Positions 26,930 to 38,032 of a stretch of DNA of 64,000 nucleotides are shown piece by piece. A model generated the notes under the pieces. It saw only the letters and a list, made by a program, of their open reading frames with translations, searched no databases and was not told the DNA's origin. Numbering within the stretch: position 1 is the first letter of the stretch; every line of letters starts with the position of its first letter. Origin of the DNA: Dermabacter sp. p3-SID358 (GTDB lineage: Bacteria > Actinomycetota > Actinomycetes > Actinomycetales > Dermabacteraceae); assembly GCF_025147465.1 (NCBI RefSeq), contig NZ_JALXOZ010000004.1, forward strand, positions 62,001-126,000, given 5' to 3'. The position numbers and the translations under genes are program-made.

Positions 26930-28030
26930 GTGCACACCATCGCGTTGATTTTTGGCGGTCGCTCGAGCGAACACGGCATTTCGTGCGTCACTGCAGGTGG
27001 AATTCTTCGCCAGATTGATCGCTCTCGCTTCAGTGTCGTGCCTATTGGTGTGACGAGCGAGGGACGCTTTGTCGAGGTGACGGGGGATCCCGAGCACTGG
27101 CAGATTAAGAATGGTGCTGCCCCGCACGTTCCCGACTCGGGCGACGAGATCATCCTCCAGCAGTCGCGCCTCGGTCAGGGAAAGGTTGAGCTGCGCGTCG
27201 TGCGTGAAGGTGGGCGCATAGAGCACCTTGCCGATATCGATGCGGTGTTTCCGCTTCTTCACGGCCCATACGGCGAGGATGGCACGATCCAGGGCCTCTT
27301 CGAATTGTGGGATGTCCCTTACGTTGGCTCGGGCGTGCTCGCCTCGGCCGTGTCGATGGATAAGGAGTTCACGAAGCGCATCCTCGAGGGTGCGGGACTC
27401 AACGTCGCGCGAGGCATCGTGGCGCACGAGAGCGAGCCGCGCGAGAATCTTCACGCACGCATCGCTGGGCTCACCTTCCCGCTCTTCGTGAAGCCTGCTC
27501 GTGCGGGCTCGAGTTTCGGTGTCACGAAGGTGGAGGCGTTCGAGCAACTTGACTCCGCGCTCGAGGAGGCCTTCCGCTTCGACCCAAAGGTTCTCATCGA
27601 ACAGGGTGTTGAAGGTCGCGAGGTTGAGTGCGGCGTGCTTCAAGGTGTGCGCGGTGAGGAGCCGCGCACGAGCCTCCCCGGTGAGGTCGTGATCGGTAGT
27701 GATCTCGAGTTCTACGATTATGAATCGAAGTACTTCGGCAAGGGAACGGTCACTATCGATATCCCTGCATCGATCCCCGAGGCGCATATTTCCTCGGTAC
27801 GTGAGGTAGCCGCGCAAGCGTTCAAGGCACTCCAATTGGAGGGGCTCGCGCGCGTGGACGTATTTGTGACCGAGGCTGGAGAGGTCATCGTCAACGAGGT
27901 CAACACGATGCCGGGCTTCACGCAAATCTCGATGTTCCCCGTGCTGTGGGAAAACATGGGGCTCTCCTACACCGACCTTATTGGGTGCCTGATCGACAAT
28001 GCTCTCGAGCGCAGCGTGGGGCTTCGCTAG
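26930..28030 (+). CDS. ddl: D-alanine--D-alanine ligase
   Basis: A 366-residue ATP-grasp enzyme that makes the D-Ala-D-Ala dipeptide of peptidoglycan. IALIFGGRSSEHGISC opens the N-terminal domain, FPLLHGPYGEDGTIQGLFE and VGSGVLASAVSMDKEFTK follow, and VNEVNTMPGFTQISMFP contains metal-binding residues. I prefer GTG 26930 since GAGGAG lies eight bases upstream; a TTG at 26912 is in frame but overlaps that ribosome site. Confidence 0.95.
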   Translation: MHTIALIFGGRSSEHGISCVTAGGILRQIDRSRFSVVPIGVTSEGRFVEVTGDPEHWQIKNGAAPHVPDSGDEIILQQSRLGQGKVELRVVREGGRIEHLADIDAVFPLLHGPYGEDGTIQGLFELWDVPYVGSGVLASAVSMDKEFTKRILEGAGLNVARGIVAHESEPRENLHARIAGLTFPLFVKPARAGSSFGVTKVEAFEQLDSALEEAFRFDPKVLIEQGVEGREVECGVLQGVRGEEPRTSLPGEVVIGSDLEFYDYESKYFGKGTVTIDIPASIPEAHISSVREVAAQAFKALQLEGLARVDVFVTEAGEVIVNEVNTMPGFTQISMFPVLWENMGLSYTDLIGCLIDNALERSVGLR

Positions 28031-28048
28031 GCGCGATCGTGTCGTGCC

Positions 28049-28579
28049 CTACTCAAAGTCCTCGAATGCGAGGCAGCGCCCTCCCGATTGCGGAATCTGC
28101 GAGATGAGGCCCGCGAGATCGATCGCCGCGGCGCTCGGCTGATCCGGCGCAACCTCGCGAGGAATGGTGAGGTCAACGGCGGGTTCGCGGCCGTAGGTCG
28201 TCATGTGCACGACCCCTCGTTTGTCGTCTTCCTTGACGATCCAGTCGATCTCCGTGCCGTTACGCGAGGCTATTGTCGTGCATAGGTCGGTTGTGGGCGG
28301 GGGAGGGGTAACGCCGCATCGAAGCACGATCGTGGCACCGCCGGAGCCCCACGCGGCTGTTGACTGAGCCGTGGTTTCACTGCGGTCGAGGCCAAGAAGC
28401 ACGTCAGGAAGCGCCACGATGACCTCCGCGCACAGGGGATTCGCGGGGTCGGCTTCTGGTGTTGGCACAGCTACGCCGGCGCACGAGACCAGCGAAAGGG
28501 CACTCCCTAGTGCGAGTACACTGGCGATTACGCGGCGAGTGATGCGCAGGGGTGCCAGAACCGAGGGCGTGCGAATCAT
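28049..28579 (-). CDS. DUF3515 lipoprotein
   Basis: A 176-residue exported protein. The N-terminus LGSALSLVSCAG has a lipobox with the anchor cysteine, followed by a mature domain with cysteine pairs (ANPLCAEVIVALPDVLLGL, IVLRCGVTPPPPTTDLC) characteristic of DUF3515, an actinobacterial family of unknown function. The arrangement ddl, DUF3515 and thiL is conserved in actinobacteria, though an acetyltransferase gene intervenes here. I chose ATG 28579. The longer upstream frame would put about 90 unlikely residues before the signal peptide. Confidence 0.8.
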   Translation of the reverse strand: MIRTPSVLAPLRITRRVIASVLALGSALSLVSCAGVAVPTPEADPANPLCAEVIVALPDVLLGLDRSETTAQSTAAWGSGGATIVLRCGVTPPPPTTDLCTTIASRNGTEIDWIVKEDDKRGVVHMTTYGREPAVDLTIPREVAPDQPSAAAIDLAGLISQIPQSGGRCLAFEDFE

Positions 28580-28645
28580 GAACACCACCCTAACTCTCTG
28601 ACCGAAGAGTGAGTGCCTGGACGAAAGCTGATAATCTTGGTGACC

Positions 28646-29737
28646 ATGAGCGAGAAGTACGCACTCACGCCCCGCACCGAGCAGCTTTTCCCCGAAGGGC
28701 CGCATGTCACGGTGCGTATGCTCGATCATTCGAGCGATGCTGAATTGAAGCAGTACTGGGATCTTTACCGCGTTCTCGATGAAGAATATTGTGGCTCCCA
28801 CGAGCGTCGTACACCCGCCGAGCTTCGGGTGGAACACGAGGACAGCGACCAAAAGCGTTCATACCAGATCGTGGCGGAAGTCGAGAGTCTCGAAGGCGCC
28901 CGAATGATCGCGGGTCTTGCCGAGCTTGAGCTCCCGCTTATCGAGAACACCGACGCACAAGAGATCGACCTTGTCGTGTATCCCGCGTGGCGAGGCAAGG
29001 GCATCGGCACGATGCTCACGGATGCTCTCCGGGAAATCATCAAGAGCGAGGCTCGCCCGAAAGGTTTTGGCTACGCACTCGCCCACGTGGATTCGACCCA
29101 GGAGGAAAATGAACTTCCTGCCTCGAGGATTGCGGCCCGGCTCGGGCTCAAGAAGGTCGCCACGGAGGTCGTGAGCACTGTTTCACTCCCACTCGATCGT
29201 GACCTCGTTGAGGATCTCCACGTCGAGGTTGAGGCCTCTCTTGGCAAGTACCGCATCATTACGTGGGAAGGCGATGTGCCGGAAGAGCACATGGAGCAAT
29301 GGTGCGTGCTGCTCAATCAGATGGGTACTGATGCGCCGAACGAGGACTCCAAGCTCGAGACGCCCCAGTACGACGAGGAGCGAGTGCGTGAGATCGAAGC
29401 GAGAAGTGCCGCGCGTGGCTATCAACGCCTTACAGCTGCCGCCCTCGCCCCGAACGGAACTTTTGCTGGCACCTCGTACGTGATGTTTCGCGAGGATGGT
29501 TCGCGGCTTGCCGAGCAGGCCATTACCGTTGTGATGCCCGAGCATCGTGGCCACAACCTTGGTCTCGCGCTCAAGCTCATGACGCATCGCCTTTTGACCG
29601 AGACTGCGCCGAAAGTTGATGTGATCCGCACCTACACGAACCACACCAACACGCACATGAATGCTGTGAACAAACGCCTTGGCTATCGCGCGGTCGCGAA
29701 AGAGCTCGCGTTCGAAGGCAAGCTCAGGGAGATCTGA
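28646..29737 (+). CDS. Double GNAT-family acetyltransferase
   Basis: A 363-residue protein with two GCN5-like folds. The first (about residues 15-175) has IDLVVYPAWRGKGIGTMLTD, with the R-G-x-G-x-G CoA loop. The second (about 185-363) has VVMPEHRGHNLGLALKLMTH and ends with a GNAT-like NKRLGYRA. Substrate unknown. ATG 28646 was chosen for its position. The stop is directly followed by the GTG of thiL, so the pair is translationally linked. Confidence 0.82.
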   Translation: MSEKYALTPRTEQLFPEGPHVTVRMLDHSSDAELKQYWDLYRVLDEEYCGSHERRTPAELRVEHEDSDQKRSYQIVAEVESLEGARMIAGLAELELPLIENTDAQEIDLVVYPAWRGKGIGTMLTDALREIIKSEARPKGFGYALAHVDSTQEENELPASRIAARLGLKKVATEVVSTVSLPLDRDLVEDLHVEVEASLGKYRIITWEGDVPEEHMEQWCVLLNQMGTDAPNEDSKLETPQYDEERVREIEARSAARGYQRLTAAALAPNGTFAGTSYVMFREDGSRLAEQAITVVMPEHRGHNLGLALKLMTHRLLTETAPKVDVIRTYTNHTNTHMNAVNKRLGYRAVAKELAFEGKLREI

Positions 29738-30766
29738 GTGCCGGAGCACGAACGGAGCCTCGGCGAACTTGGCGAATCGGGCATTCTCGCCCGAATTTTC
29801 CCGTTCTTTGAGCAACACGATGACGATATCGTCGTCGCCCCGGGCGATGATTGCGCCGTCGTGCGCGCCTCGGGCGAGCTCGTGTTCACGACCGATGCCA
29901 TGGTTGAGGGCTACGACTTCATCCTCGGGATTTCCGATCCCGTGAGCATAGGCCGCAAGGCCGCGGTGCAGAATCTCGCAGATGTGGCAGCGATGGGGGC
30001 GAAGCCTCGCTGGTTGCTCACGACCGTCCTCGCGAGCAAGGACGCTTCGATCGAGATTCTTGAAGGAATTGCCGAAGGAATCGCGCAGGAAGCTCGCAAA
30101 GTCGGTGCTTCGGTCGTCGGCGGGGATCTCGGTACTGCGCGCGACCTTACGATCTCGATTACGGCCATCGGTGAGCTTTCAGCGCCCGGCACGGCTGTTC
30201 TCCGCACGGGTGCACGGGCAGGCGATGTTCTCGCCGTGGGTGGGGAGGTGCTCGGGCTCAGTAGCGCTGGTCTCGCTCAGGTACTTGGGAAGTCCGACGG
30301 TACTTTGCCCGACCTCGATGCCCTGGGAGAGGAGGTTACGCGCCTCGCAAAACGCGCTCTCTCGTGGCACCTTGCGCCCGAACCCGCCATCACGGCGGGA
30401 TGGGGCTCGGGGCGCCGAGCAAGCGCGATGATCGACATCTCGGACGGCCTCGTGCGCGACGCGAATCGGATTGCCCGTGCGAGCCGAGTGAATCTCGACC
30501 TTTCGCGCGCGGCGCTCGAGAACGATCGCGCTCTCCTCGCGCCTCTCGCCGAAGCCTTCGGCGTGGACCCCATGGAGTGGGTTCTCGGCTCTGGGGAGGA
30601 ACACCTCATGCTCGCGACCTTCCCCGCGCAGATATGGAAGAACAGCGCCGAGGTGCGCGCCGACTTTCGTGAAATCGGCCGCGTGAATGCATGCGAGGGC
30701 GAGGGCGGCGTTGTGCTCGACGGCTCCCCGCTTGCGCTGCATGGTTGGGACCACTTTTCCCTTTAG
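29738..30766 (+). CDS. thiL: Thiamine-monophosphate kinase
   Basis: A 342-residue PurM-fold kinase that phosphorylates thiamine phosphate to the diphosphate cofactor. APGDDCAVVRASGELVFTTD supplies the metal-binding aspartates, KAAVQNLADVAAMGAKPR the conserved helix, and VGGDLGTARD and MIDISDGLVRDANRIARAS the later acidic motifs. The GTG start abuts the stop of the acetyltransferase. Other thiamine genes are not in the window. Confidence 0.94.
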   Translation: MPEHERSLGELGESGILARIFPFFEQHDDDIVVAPGDDCAVVRASGELVFTTDAMVEGYDFILGISDPVSIGRKAAVQNLADVAAMGAKPRWLLTTVLASKDASIEILEGIAEGIAQEARKVGASVVGGDLGTARDLTISITAIGELSAPGTAVLRTGARAGDVLAVGGEVLGLSSAGLAQVLGKSDGTLPDLDALGEEVTRLAKRALSWHLAPEPAITAGWGSGRRASAMIDISDGLVRDANRIARASRVNLDLSRAALENDRALLAPLAEAFGVDPMEWVLGSGEEHLMLATFPAQIWKNSAEVRADFREIGRVNACEGEGGVVLDGSPLALHGWDHFSL

Positions 30767-30775
30767 GGTAGGAAA

Positions 30776-31435
30776 ATGCCTTCCATGCCGATCATGCCGA
30801 CAAATCCCGCACCCGGATCGCCCGGAAAGTCCCAGTGGACCCGCAACCTCGAGCGCAACCCGAATCATTCTCAGTGGTACATCGAACGCTGGGAGCGTAT
30901 GCGAGAGGAGGGCAAGGATATCGATGGCGAGGCGCGGTTGATCGATGCACTCGCGCCGCGTGGCGCGAGGATTCTCGATGCCGGAAGCGGAACAGGCCGC
31001 GTGGGCGCGGAACTCGCTAAGCGTGGGCACGATGTTGTGGGCATTGACCTCGACCCCACTCTCGTGGCACACGCCGAGCGAACATCCCCCGGGCCGCGGT
31101 GGTTCACGGGCGATCTCGCGGAATCCTGCGAGATTCTCGGGGTGGGTTTCCTCGGTTCTTTCGACGTCATCGTCGCGGCGGGCAACGTCGTCTCCTTTAT
31201 CGCCGAGAGCGATAGGCGCCGAGTGCTCGAGAACTTCGCGAGGCTACTGAGCCCCGGAGGTCGCCTCGTTTCAGGCTTTGGTACGGCACGCGGGTACTCG
31301 CTCGAGAGCTATGTCGCGGATGCCTCCGCGGCCGGTTTCGATGACCCGCAGGTCTTTTCGACATGGGATCTTCGGCCTGCGAGCGAAGATCCGGGATTTG
31401 CGGTCGTGATCTCCCCGAAGCCCGCTTCCGAATAA
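30776..31435 (+). CDS. Class I SAM-dependent methyltransferase
   Basis: A 219-residue protein. ARILDAGSGTGRVGAELAKR is motif I, VVGIDLDPTLVAHA motif II, FDVIVAAGNVVSF motif IV, and LLSPGGRLVSGFG motif VI. Methyl acceptor unknown. The start ATG 30776 is eight bases after thiL behind TAGGAAA, so it may be the last gene of that transcript. It converges on the rpmB terminator. Confidence 0.85.
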   Translation: MPSMPIMPTNPAPGSPGKSQWTRNLERNPNHSQWYIERWERMREEGKDIDGEARLIDALAPRGARILDAGSGTGRVGAELAKRGHDVVGIDLDPTLVAHAERTSPGPRWFTGDLAESCEILGVGFLGSFDVIVAAGNVVSFIAESDRRRVLENFARLLSPGGRLVSGFGTARGYSLESYVADASAAGFDDPQVFSTWDLRPASEDPGFAVVISPKPASE

Positions 31436-31521
31436 GTGAGCCCTGCCGTTTGTGTGGTTCCTCCGGTGATCTCGGTGGGGGAAGGTGTCAGCGCGCAGAA
31501 GCGTACGCGTCGAGGAATACG

Positions 31522-31552
31522 AAAAGGGACCTCCCCGAGGGGAGGTCCCTTC
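31522..31552 (-). terminator. Rho-independent terminator of rpmB
   Basis: A 13-bp perfect stem AAGGGACCTCCCC/GGGGAGGTCCCTT with a GA loop. Read on the minus strand it ends TTTTC, so it serves rpmB. It also lies after the plus-strand methyltransferase and could stop both. Confidence 0.88.
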
Positions 31553-31583
31553 ATAAGTATTCGCTCGGGCAGTGCCCGGATGC

Positions 31584-31775
31584 TCAGGCGGCGCGCTGAA
31601 CCTTGCCGGCCTTGAGGCACGAGGTGCACACGTTGAGGCGCTTCGGGGTGCCGCCAATCACGGTGCGCACGGACTGGATGTTGGGGCTCCAGCGGCGCGA
31701 GGTGCGACGGTGCGAGTGGGAAACGCTCTTGCCGAAGCTCGGGCCCTTGGCGCAAATGTCACACTTGGAAGCCAC
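31584..31775 (-). CDS. rpmB: Large ribosomal subunit protein bL28
   Basis: A 63-residue protein beginning [20 protein letters not shown] and ending [14 protein letters not shown], with two CxxC pairs, so it is the zinc-binding form of L28. GTG 31775 is chosen because AGGAGA sits eight bases upstream; the open frame upstream of it has no L28 features. It is a single-gene unit divergent from recG with its own terminator. Confidence 0.95.
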   Translation of the reverse strand: MASKCDICAKGPSFGKSVSHSHRRTSRRWSPNIQSVRTVIGGTPKRLNVCTSCLKAGKVQRAA

Positions 31776-31989
31776 GGTGTTCTCCTGAATAATCGCTAAC
31801 GTACTTGATCTTGTGCGCCGAGGCTCATGCAGCGAGTCGAGCCGCGTAGCGCTGGGCAACCCCAAAAGCATAGCCCACTCGCGCGAGAAGAGCGATAGGG
31901 GCCCGCTTATATCCCCTGTGTAGTCAGCCACACCGCACCGCGGGGCGTGAGAGAATGCGGTGAGTAACGGCGGCGCGGAAGGAGCATGC

Positions 31990-34239
<2,250 letters not shown>

Positions 34240-34241
34240 TC

Positions 34242-34823
34242 ATGCCCCGCATCATTGCTGGAAGGCTCGGTGGACGCCCCGTGCCATCGCCTCCCACGAA
34301 TCGCACGCGACCCACGAGCGACCGCGTGCGTGAAGCACTCTTCTCGAGGCTCGACGCCTGGGGAGTCATCGAAGGTGCCTCGGTGCTCGACCTTTTCTCG
34401 GGTACCGGCGCTCTTGCCTTCGAGGCGCTCTCCCGCGGAGCGGACTTCGCCGTTCTCGTCGAAGCTCATCGCCCAACGGCGAAAGCGATCGGCGAGGCCG
34501 CCCGTACGCTCGGCATCGAGTGTGCTCTCAGGGTCGAATGTGGCCAGGCAAGCGTCGGACCGCGGCCCGAAGGGCCCTTCGCCCTCGTGTTTGCCGACCC
34601 GCCCTACTCCGTTGCGACGGGCGAACTCGCGCGCCTTGTGACAGGGCTAGGCGAGGCGGGCCAACTTGCCGACGAGGCGACGATCGTTCTCGAACGCTCC
34701 GCTCGTAGCGAGAAGACCCCGCTACCCGCGCACTTCGTGGATGAAGGACACCGCGATTTCGGCGACACGAGAGTCGAATACTTCACCTACCTCGACCCAG
34801 CGATCACGGAGGCGAGCCGGTAG
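34242..34823 (+). CDS. rsmD: 16S rRNA (guanine(966)-N(2))-methyltransferase
   Basis: A 193-residue SAM methyltransferase of the RsmD family. MPRIIAGRLGGRPVPSP opens it, VLDLFSGTGALAFEALSRGA binds SAM, and FADPPYS is the DPPY catalytic motif for N2-guanine methylation. It follows recG by two bases and precedes coaD by nine, an order conserved in actinobacteria. Confidence 0.93.
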   Translation: MPRIIAGRLGGRPVPSPPTNRTRPTSDRVREALFSRLDAWGVIEGASVLDLFSGTGALAFEALSRGADFAVLVEAHRPTAKAIGEAARTLGIECALRVECGQASVGPRPEGPFALVFADPPYSVATGELARLVTGLGEAGQLADEATIVLERSARSEKTPLPAHFVDEGHRDFGDTRVEYFTYLDPAITEASR

Positions 34824-34832
34824 GCTTAACGC

Positions 34833-35348
34833 ATGCTCACCGCGCTCATTCCGGGCTCATTCGACCCGTTCACGCTCGGCCACCTCGATCTCGTGAGACG
34901 CGCGCATGCGCTCAGCGATCGCGTAATTGTCGCCGTTGCCCATAATCCCCATAAGAATGCGCGCATCCCCTTCGACGCGCGCTGCGAGGCGATCCGTGAG
35001 ACCCTCGAGAGCGAGGGCCTCGCCGGTAGGGCGAGCGTTGAGAAACTGCCCGCTGGCCTCCTCGTGGATGGCGCGAAGAAGCTCGGCGCGACCCACCTCG
35101 TCAAGGGGCTGAGGAACGCCCAGGACCTCGCCTACGAAGAATCCATGGCACGCGCCAACATGGATCTCGGCTTGCTCGACACGCTCTTCCTGCTGACCGA
35201 TCCCGCACTCGCGCATGTGTCAAGTTCGCTCGTGCGCGAGATCTACGCGCTCGGTGGCGATATCACGCCATATCTTCCCGACCCTTCCGCTCGCGCCCTC
35301 GAGGCCGCACATGCCCATTCCGCCGCAGACTCTAAGGAGCAGTCATGA
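34833..35348 (+). CDS. coaD: Phosphopantetheine adenylyltransferase
   Basis: A 171-residue nucleotidyltransferase making dephospho-CoA. IPGSFDPFTLGHLDLVRRA contains the T/HxGH-type ATP motif, and VAHNPHKNARIPFD and LVKGLRNAQDLAYEESMARAN are typical. VSSSLVREIYALGGDITPYLP is near the end. The stop overlaps the next ATG by four bases. Confidence 0.95.
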   Translation: MLTALIPGSFDPFTLGHLDLVRRAHALSDRVIVAVAHNPHKNARIPFDARCEAIRETLESEGLAGRASVEKLPAGLLVDGAKKLGATHLVKGLRNAQDLAYEESMARANMDLGLLDTLFLLTDPALAHVSSSLVREIYALGGDITPYLPDPSARALEAAHAHSAADSKEQS

Positions 35349-35968
35349 CCGATACGAAGGGCCGGCGCCCAGAGCGCCTCCACAGCAAGAAAGAGGCCCA
35401 GGCCGAGAAGCCGTTCAACGCGGGCCTCGACCTGGAGATCGACGCGGTCGATCTCATTCATAAAATCGGCTCGCAGCGAAGCATCACCCGTACGGCCTCA
35501 TCCGAACAGCCCGTGGGTGACCCGGAATTCGCCGTGAAGCCCGGAGACGAGATCGAGGTCGACGCGAGCCTCGAATCTGTCGACGAAGGAATTTACGTGA
35601 CGGGCACGGCGAGCGCCGACGTCCACGCCGAATGTTCGCGCTGCCTCGACCCCATTGAGGAACACCTCGATGTGCGTTTCGACGAGCTCTTCACCTATCC
35701 CGAGAAGGTTCCCGCGGAGCTCGAAGGTGAAGACGTCCCCGTTCTCGAGGGCGACGTGATTGATCTCGGTCCTCTCGTGCACGATGCCTTCGCGATGGCC
35801 GCGCCCTATCAGCCGCTGTGCCGCGAGGACTGCCCGGGCCTGTGCCCACAGTGCGGAATGCGCATGGAGGAGGATCCGGAACACGAACACGTGGTGTACG
35901 ACCCGCGGTTCGCCGCGCTCGCCGGTTTTCTCGAGAACGATGAGGAAAGCGAAGGCGGCGAAGAGTGA
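35345..35968 (+). CDS. DUF177 (YceD-like) protein
   Basis: A 207-residue acidic protein of the DUF177 family linked to 23S rRNA accumulation. VHAECSRCLDPIEEHLDV and REDCPGLCPQCGMRMEED hold two cysteine pairs that could bind zinc. In most actinobacteria rpmF (L32) lies between this gene and rnc. Here the GTG of rnc overlaps this stop directly, so rpmF must be elsewhere. It overlaps coaD by four bases. Confidence 0.9.
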   Translation: MTDTKGRRPERLHSKKEAQAEKPFNAGLDLEIDAVDLIHKIGSQRSITRTASSEQPVGDPEFAVKPGDEIEVDASLESVDEGIYVTGTASADVHAECSRCLDPIEEHLDVRFDELFTYPEKVPAELEGEDVPVLEGDVIDLGPLVHDAFAMAAPYQPLCREDCPGLCPQCGMRMEEDPEHEHVVYDPRFAALAGFLENDEESEGGEE

Positions 35969-36714
35969 GCCGCAAGAGCAAACGGAAGGCAGTTCCCCAC
36001 CTCGAGGATCGCTCGGAACTGATCGCTTCGCTTCCGCTCAAAGGCGAGCTCGATCCCGATCTGCTCGACCTCGCGCTCACGCACCGCTCGTACAGCTTCG
36101 AGCACGATGAGTGCCCGCAAAACGAGCGCCTCGAATACCTCGGCGATGCCGTCTTGAGCCTCGCTGTGGCTGATCATCTCTACCGCGCCTTTCCCGATGC
36201 GCCCCAGGGATCGCTCTCTCGTCGGCGCTCGACGGTCGTAAGTACGCGTGCCCTCTCGCACATTGCACGACTACACAACCTCGGCGCGTACCTCAAGCTC
36301 GGCAAGGGCGAGGCGCTTACGGGCGGGCGCGATCGCGATTCCGTTCTTGAGGATGCAGTTGAAGCGATCATCGGCGCCGTGCACTTGAGTCTTGGCGCGG
36401 AAGCGGCGCGCGTGTTTGTGCTCGAGCTTCTCTCACCGATTCTCGACGACGACACGTTCATGCTCGGCGCCTTCGACTACAAGTCCCGGCTTCAGGAGAT
36501 CGGTGCGCTCCTTGGCGCCGTTCCTACCTACACTTACGAGGAGTGGACCGAAGGCGATGCCGAGCGATTCCGAGCGCACGTAAGCGTAGGCGATTCGCTC
36601 GCGGGCACGGGCGAGGGCACGAGCAAGAAAGGTGCCGAAATGGAGGCCGCCCGCTGCGCCGTTCTCGGCTACTACAGCGCGCGCGGCGAAACCTTCACGA
36701 TGTTCGAGGATTAG
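35965..36714 (+). CDS. rnc: Ribonuclease III
   Basis: A 249-residue double-strand RNA endonuclease. ALTHRSYSFEHDECPQNERL, ERLEYLGDAVLSLAVADHLY (the signature with catalytic acidic residues) and VLEDAVEAIIGAVHLSLG are visible. A C-terminal dsRNA-binding domain begins near residue 165 (KSRLQEIGALLGAVPTYTYE) with TSKKGAEMEAARCAVL. The start is GTG, overlapping the previous stop. Confidence 0.95.
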   Translation: MSRKSKRKAVPHLEDRSELIASLPLKGELDPDLLDLALTHRSYSFEHDECPQNERLEYLGDAVLSLAVADHLYRAFPDAPQGSLSRRRSTVVSTRALSHIARLHNLGAYLKLGKGEALTGGRDRDSVLEDAVEAIIGAVHLSLGAEAARVFVLELLSPILDDDTFMLGAFDYKSRLQEIGALLGAVPTYTYEEWTEGDAERFRAHVSVGDSLAGTGEGTSKKGAEMEAARCAVLGYYSARGETFTMFED

Positions 36715-36721
36715 GCGCTTC

Positions 36722-37684
36722 ATGCCCGAACTTCCCGAAGTCGAGGTTGTGCGACGCGGCCTCGAGCCGTTTGTGGTCGGCCGCGTGATCGAGCGCGTTG
36801 AAGTGCGCGAGGAACGCTCGCTCAAGCGCCACGCGGGCGGCGCAGAAGCCTTCGTGCGCACGCTCGAGGGACGGGAAATCCGGGAGGTTGCGCGAAGGGG
36901 AAAGTTTCTTTGGGCGCCCCTTTCCGACGCTCGCCGCACCACGTCGAGCCCGAGCTCAATCGGTGAGGCCCTCGTGATGCATCTTGGAATGAGCGGTCAG
37001 CTTCGCGTCTACGCGGGGGAGAGCACTCAATCCGCGCAAGCGTCAGAACTGCCGCTAAGAGAAGGACCAGCAAGCGACCCGGAGAGGCACCTGCGGATCC
37101 GTGTGCACATGACCGGCGGCACCCGGATCGATTTCCTCGACCAGCGAATCTTCGGCGGCATGCACGTGAGTTCTCTTGTCCCCACACCGGATGGTCTCGC
37201 GGCTGGTGTCGGCACGGATCTTCCAGCCATCCCCGAGAGCGCTGCGCACATCGCCCGCGACCTCCTAGACCCCGCGCTCGACGAGCCCGGCCTCATTCGT
37301 CGCATACGCACGCGAAAGTCCCCCATCAAGGCGGTCATCCTCGACCAGGGCACCGTGAGCGGCGTGGGCAATATCTACGCCGACGAGGCGCTATGGGAGG
37401 CGCGGCTCCACTATGCACGGCCCGCGAGTGGGATCTCGAGTAGAAAGATTCGCGAGTTGCTCACGGCGTGCCGAGGTGTCATGCAGCGTGCCCTCGAGGT
37501 GGGTGGAACGAGTTTTGATTCGCTCTACGTCAACGTTGACGGGCGGAGCGGATACTTTGCGCGCTCACTCAACGCCTACGGAAAGCACGGCACCCCGTGC
37601 CCGCGCTGCAGCCGGCCACTCGTGCGAGTCCAATTCCAGAACCGCTCGAGCCACTACTGCCCCTACTGCCAGCGCGCGCGCTAA
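36722..37684 (+). CDS. mutM: Formamidopyrimidine-DNA glycosylase
   Basis: A 320-residue Fpg/MutM protein that removes 8-oxoguanine and cuts the abasic site. MPELPEVEVVRRGLEP supplies the N-terminal proline nucleophile and glutamate. The H2TH region has GVGNIYADEALWEARLHYAR, and the zinc finger CPRCSRPLVRVQFQNRSSHY with CPYC closes it. ATG 36722 is fixed by the need for proline at position 2. The last 37 bases are repeated downstream of the toxin-antitoxin genes (38464-38500). Confidence 0.95.
   Translation: MPELPEVEVVRRGLEPFVVGRVIERVEVREERSLKRHAGGAEAFVRTLEGREIREVARRGKFLWAPLSDARRTTSSPSSIGEALVMHLGMSGQLRVYAGESTQSAQASELPLREGPASDPERHLRIRVHMTGGTRIDFLDQRIFGGMHVSSLVPTPDGLAAGVGTDLPAIPESAAHIARDLLDPALDEPGLIRRIRTRKSPIKAVILDQGTVSGVGNIYADEALWEARLHYARPASGISSRKIRELLTACRGVMQRALEVGGTSFDSLYVNVDGRSGYFARSLNAYGKHGTPCPRCSRPLVRVQFQNRSSHYCPYCQRAR
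37646..37682 (+). repeat. Direct repeat, copy 1 (mutM 3' end)
   Basis: A 37-bp stretch at the end of mutM, beginning TCGAGCCACTACTGCCCCTA. The same stretch recurs at 38464 with three mismatches. The two copies bracket the toxin-antitoxin pair, 818 bp apart, as expected when a segment enters at a gene 3' end and a copy of that end remains on the far side. Confidence 0.85.
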
Positions 37685-37721
37685 ATGTGCGACTGGCGGG
37701 GCCGCGGCTGCACCGAAAAAT

Positions 37722-38027
37722 TCAGGCGACCTGAACTCGTTCGTCGCCCGAGACATATTCGATAGCGAGCCCGCCGCCAACGGCTTCGAGGTATCGACGA
37801 ATCGTGCCGACCTTTGCATTTTCAAGGTCTCCTCGCTCAATCTTAGAGACCTGGCGCTGGCCAACGCCGATCCGCTCCGCTAGCTCAGCTTGGGTGAGGC
37901 CCTGCTGCTCCCGAAGCTCGCGAAGACGGTAAGCCCGAACTTCGGCAAGCATTCGCTCTTTGTGCTCCTCAACTCGTTCCCGATCCACGGGATACTCGTC
38001 GAGGAAGTCCTTCAGTGTCGTGTTCAA
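37722..38027 (-). CDS. HigA-like antitoxin, XRE family
   Basis: A 101-residue protein whose residues of about 35-90 form a helix-turn-helix: LRELREQQGLTQAELAERIG, then GQRQVSKIERGDLENAKVGT. It starts five bases after the toxin gene, in the toxin-first order of HigBA systems. It should bind both the toxin and the shared promoter. The pair lies between mutM and a two-component regulator. Confidence 0.85.
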   Translation of the reverse strand: MNTTLKDFLDEYPVDRERVEEHKERMLAEVRAYRLRELREQQGLTQAELAERIGVGQRQVSKIERGDLENAKVGTIRRYLEAVGGGLAIEYVSGDERVQVA

Positions 38028-38032
38028 GTCGG

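Noticed and set aside
26486..27925. 479-residue antisense frame across the DUF2867-like gene and ddl
   Set aside because: Mirror of well-supported genes; no family pattern.
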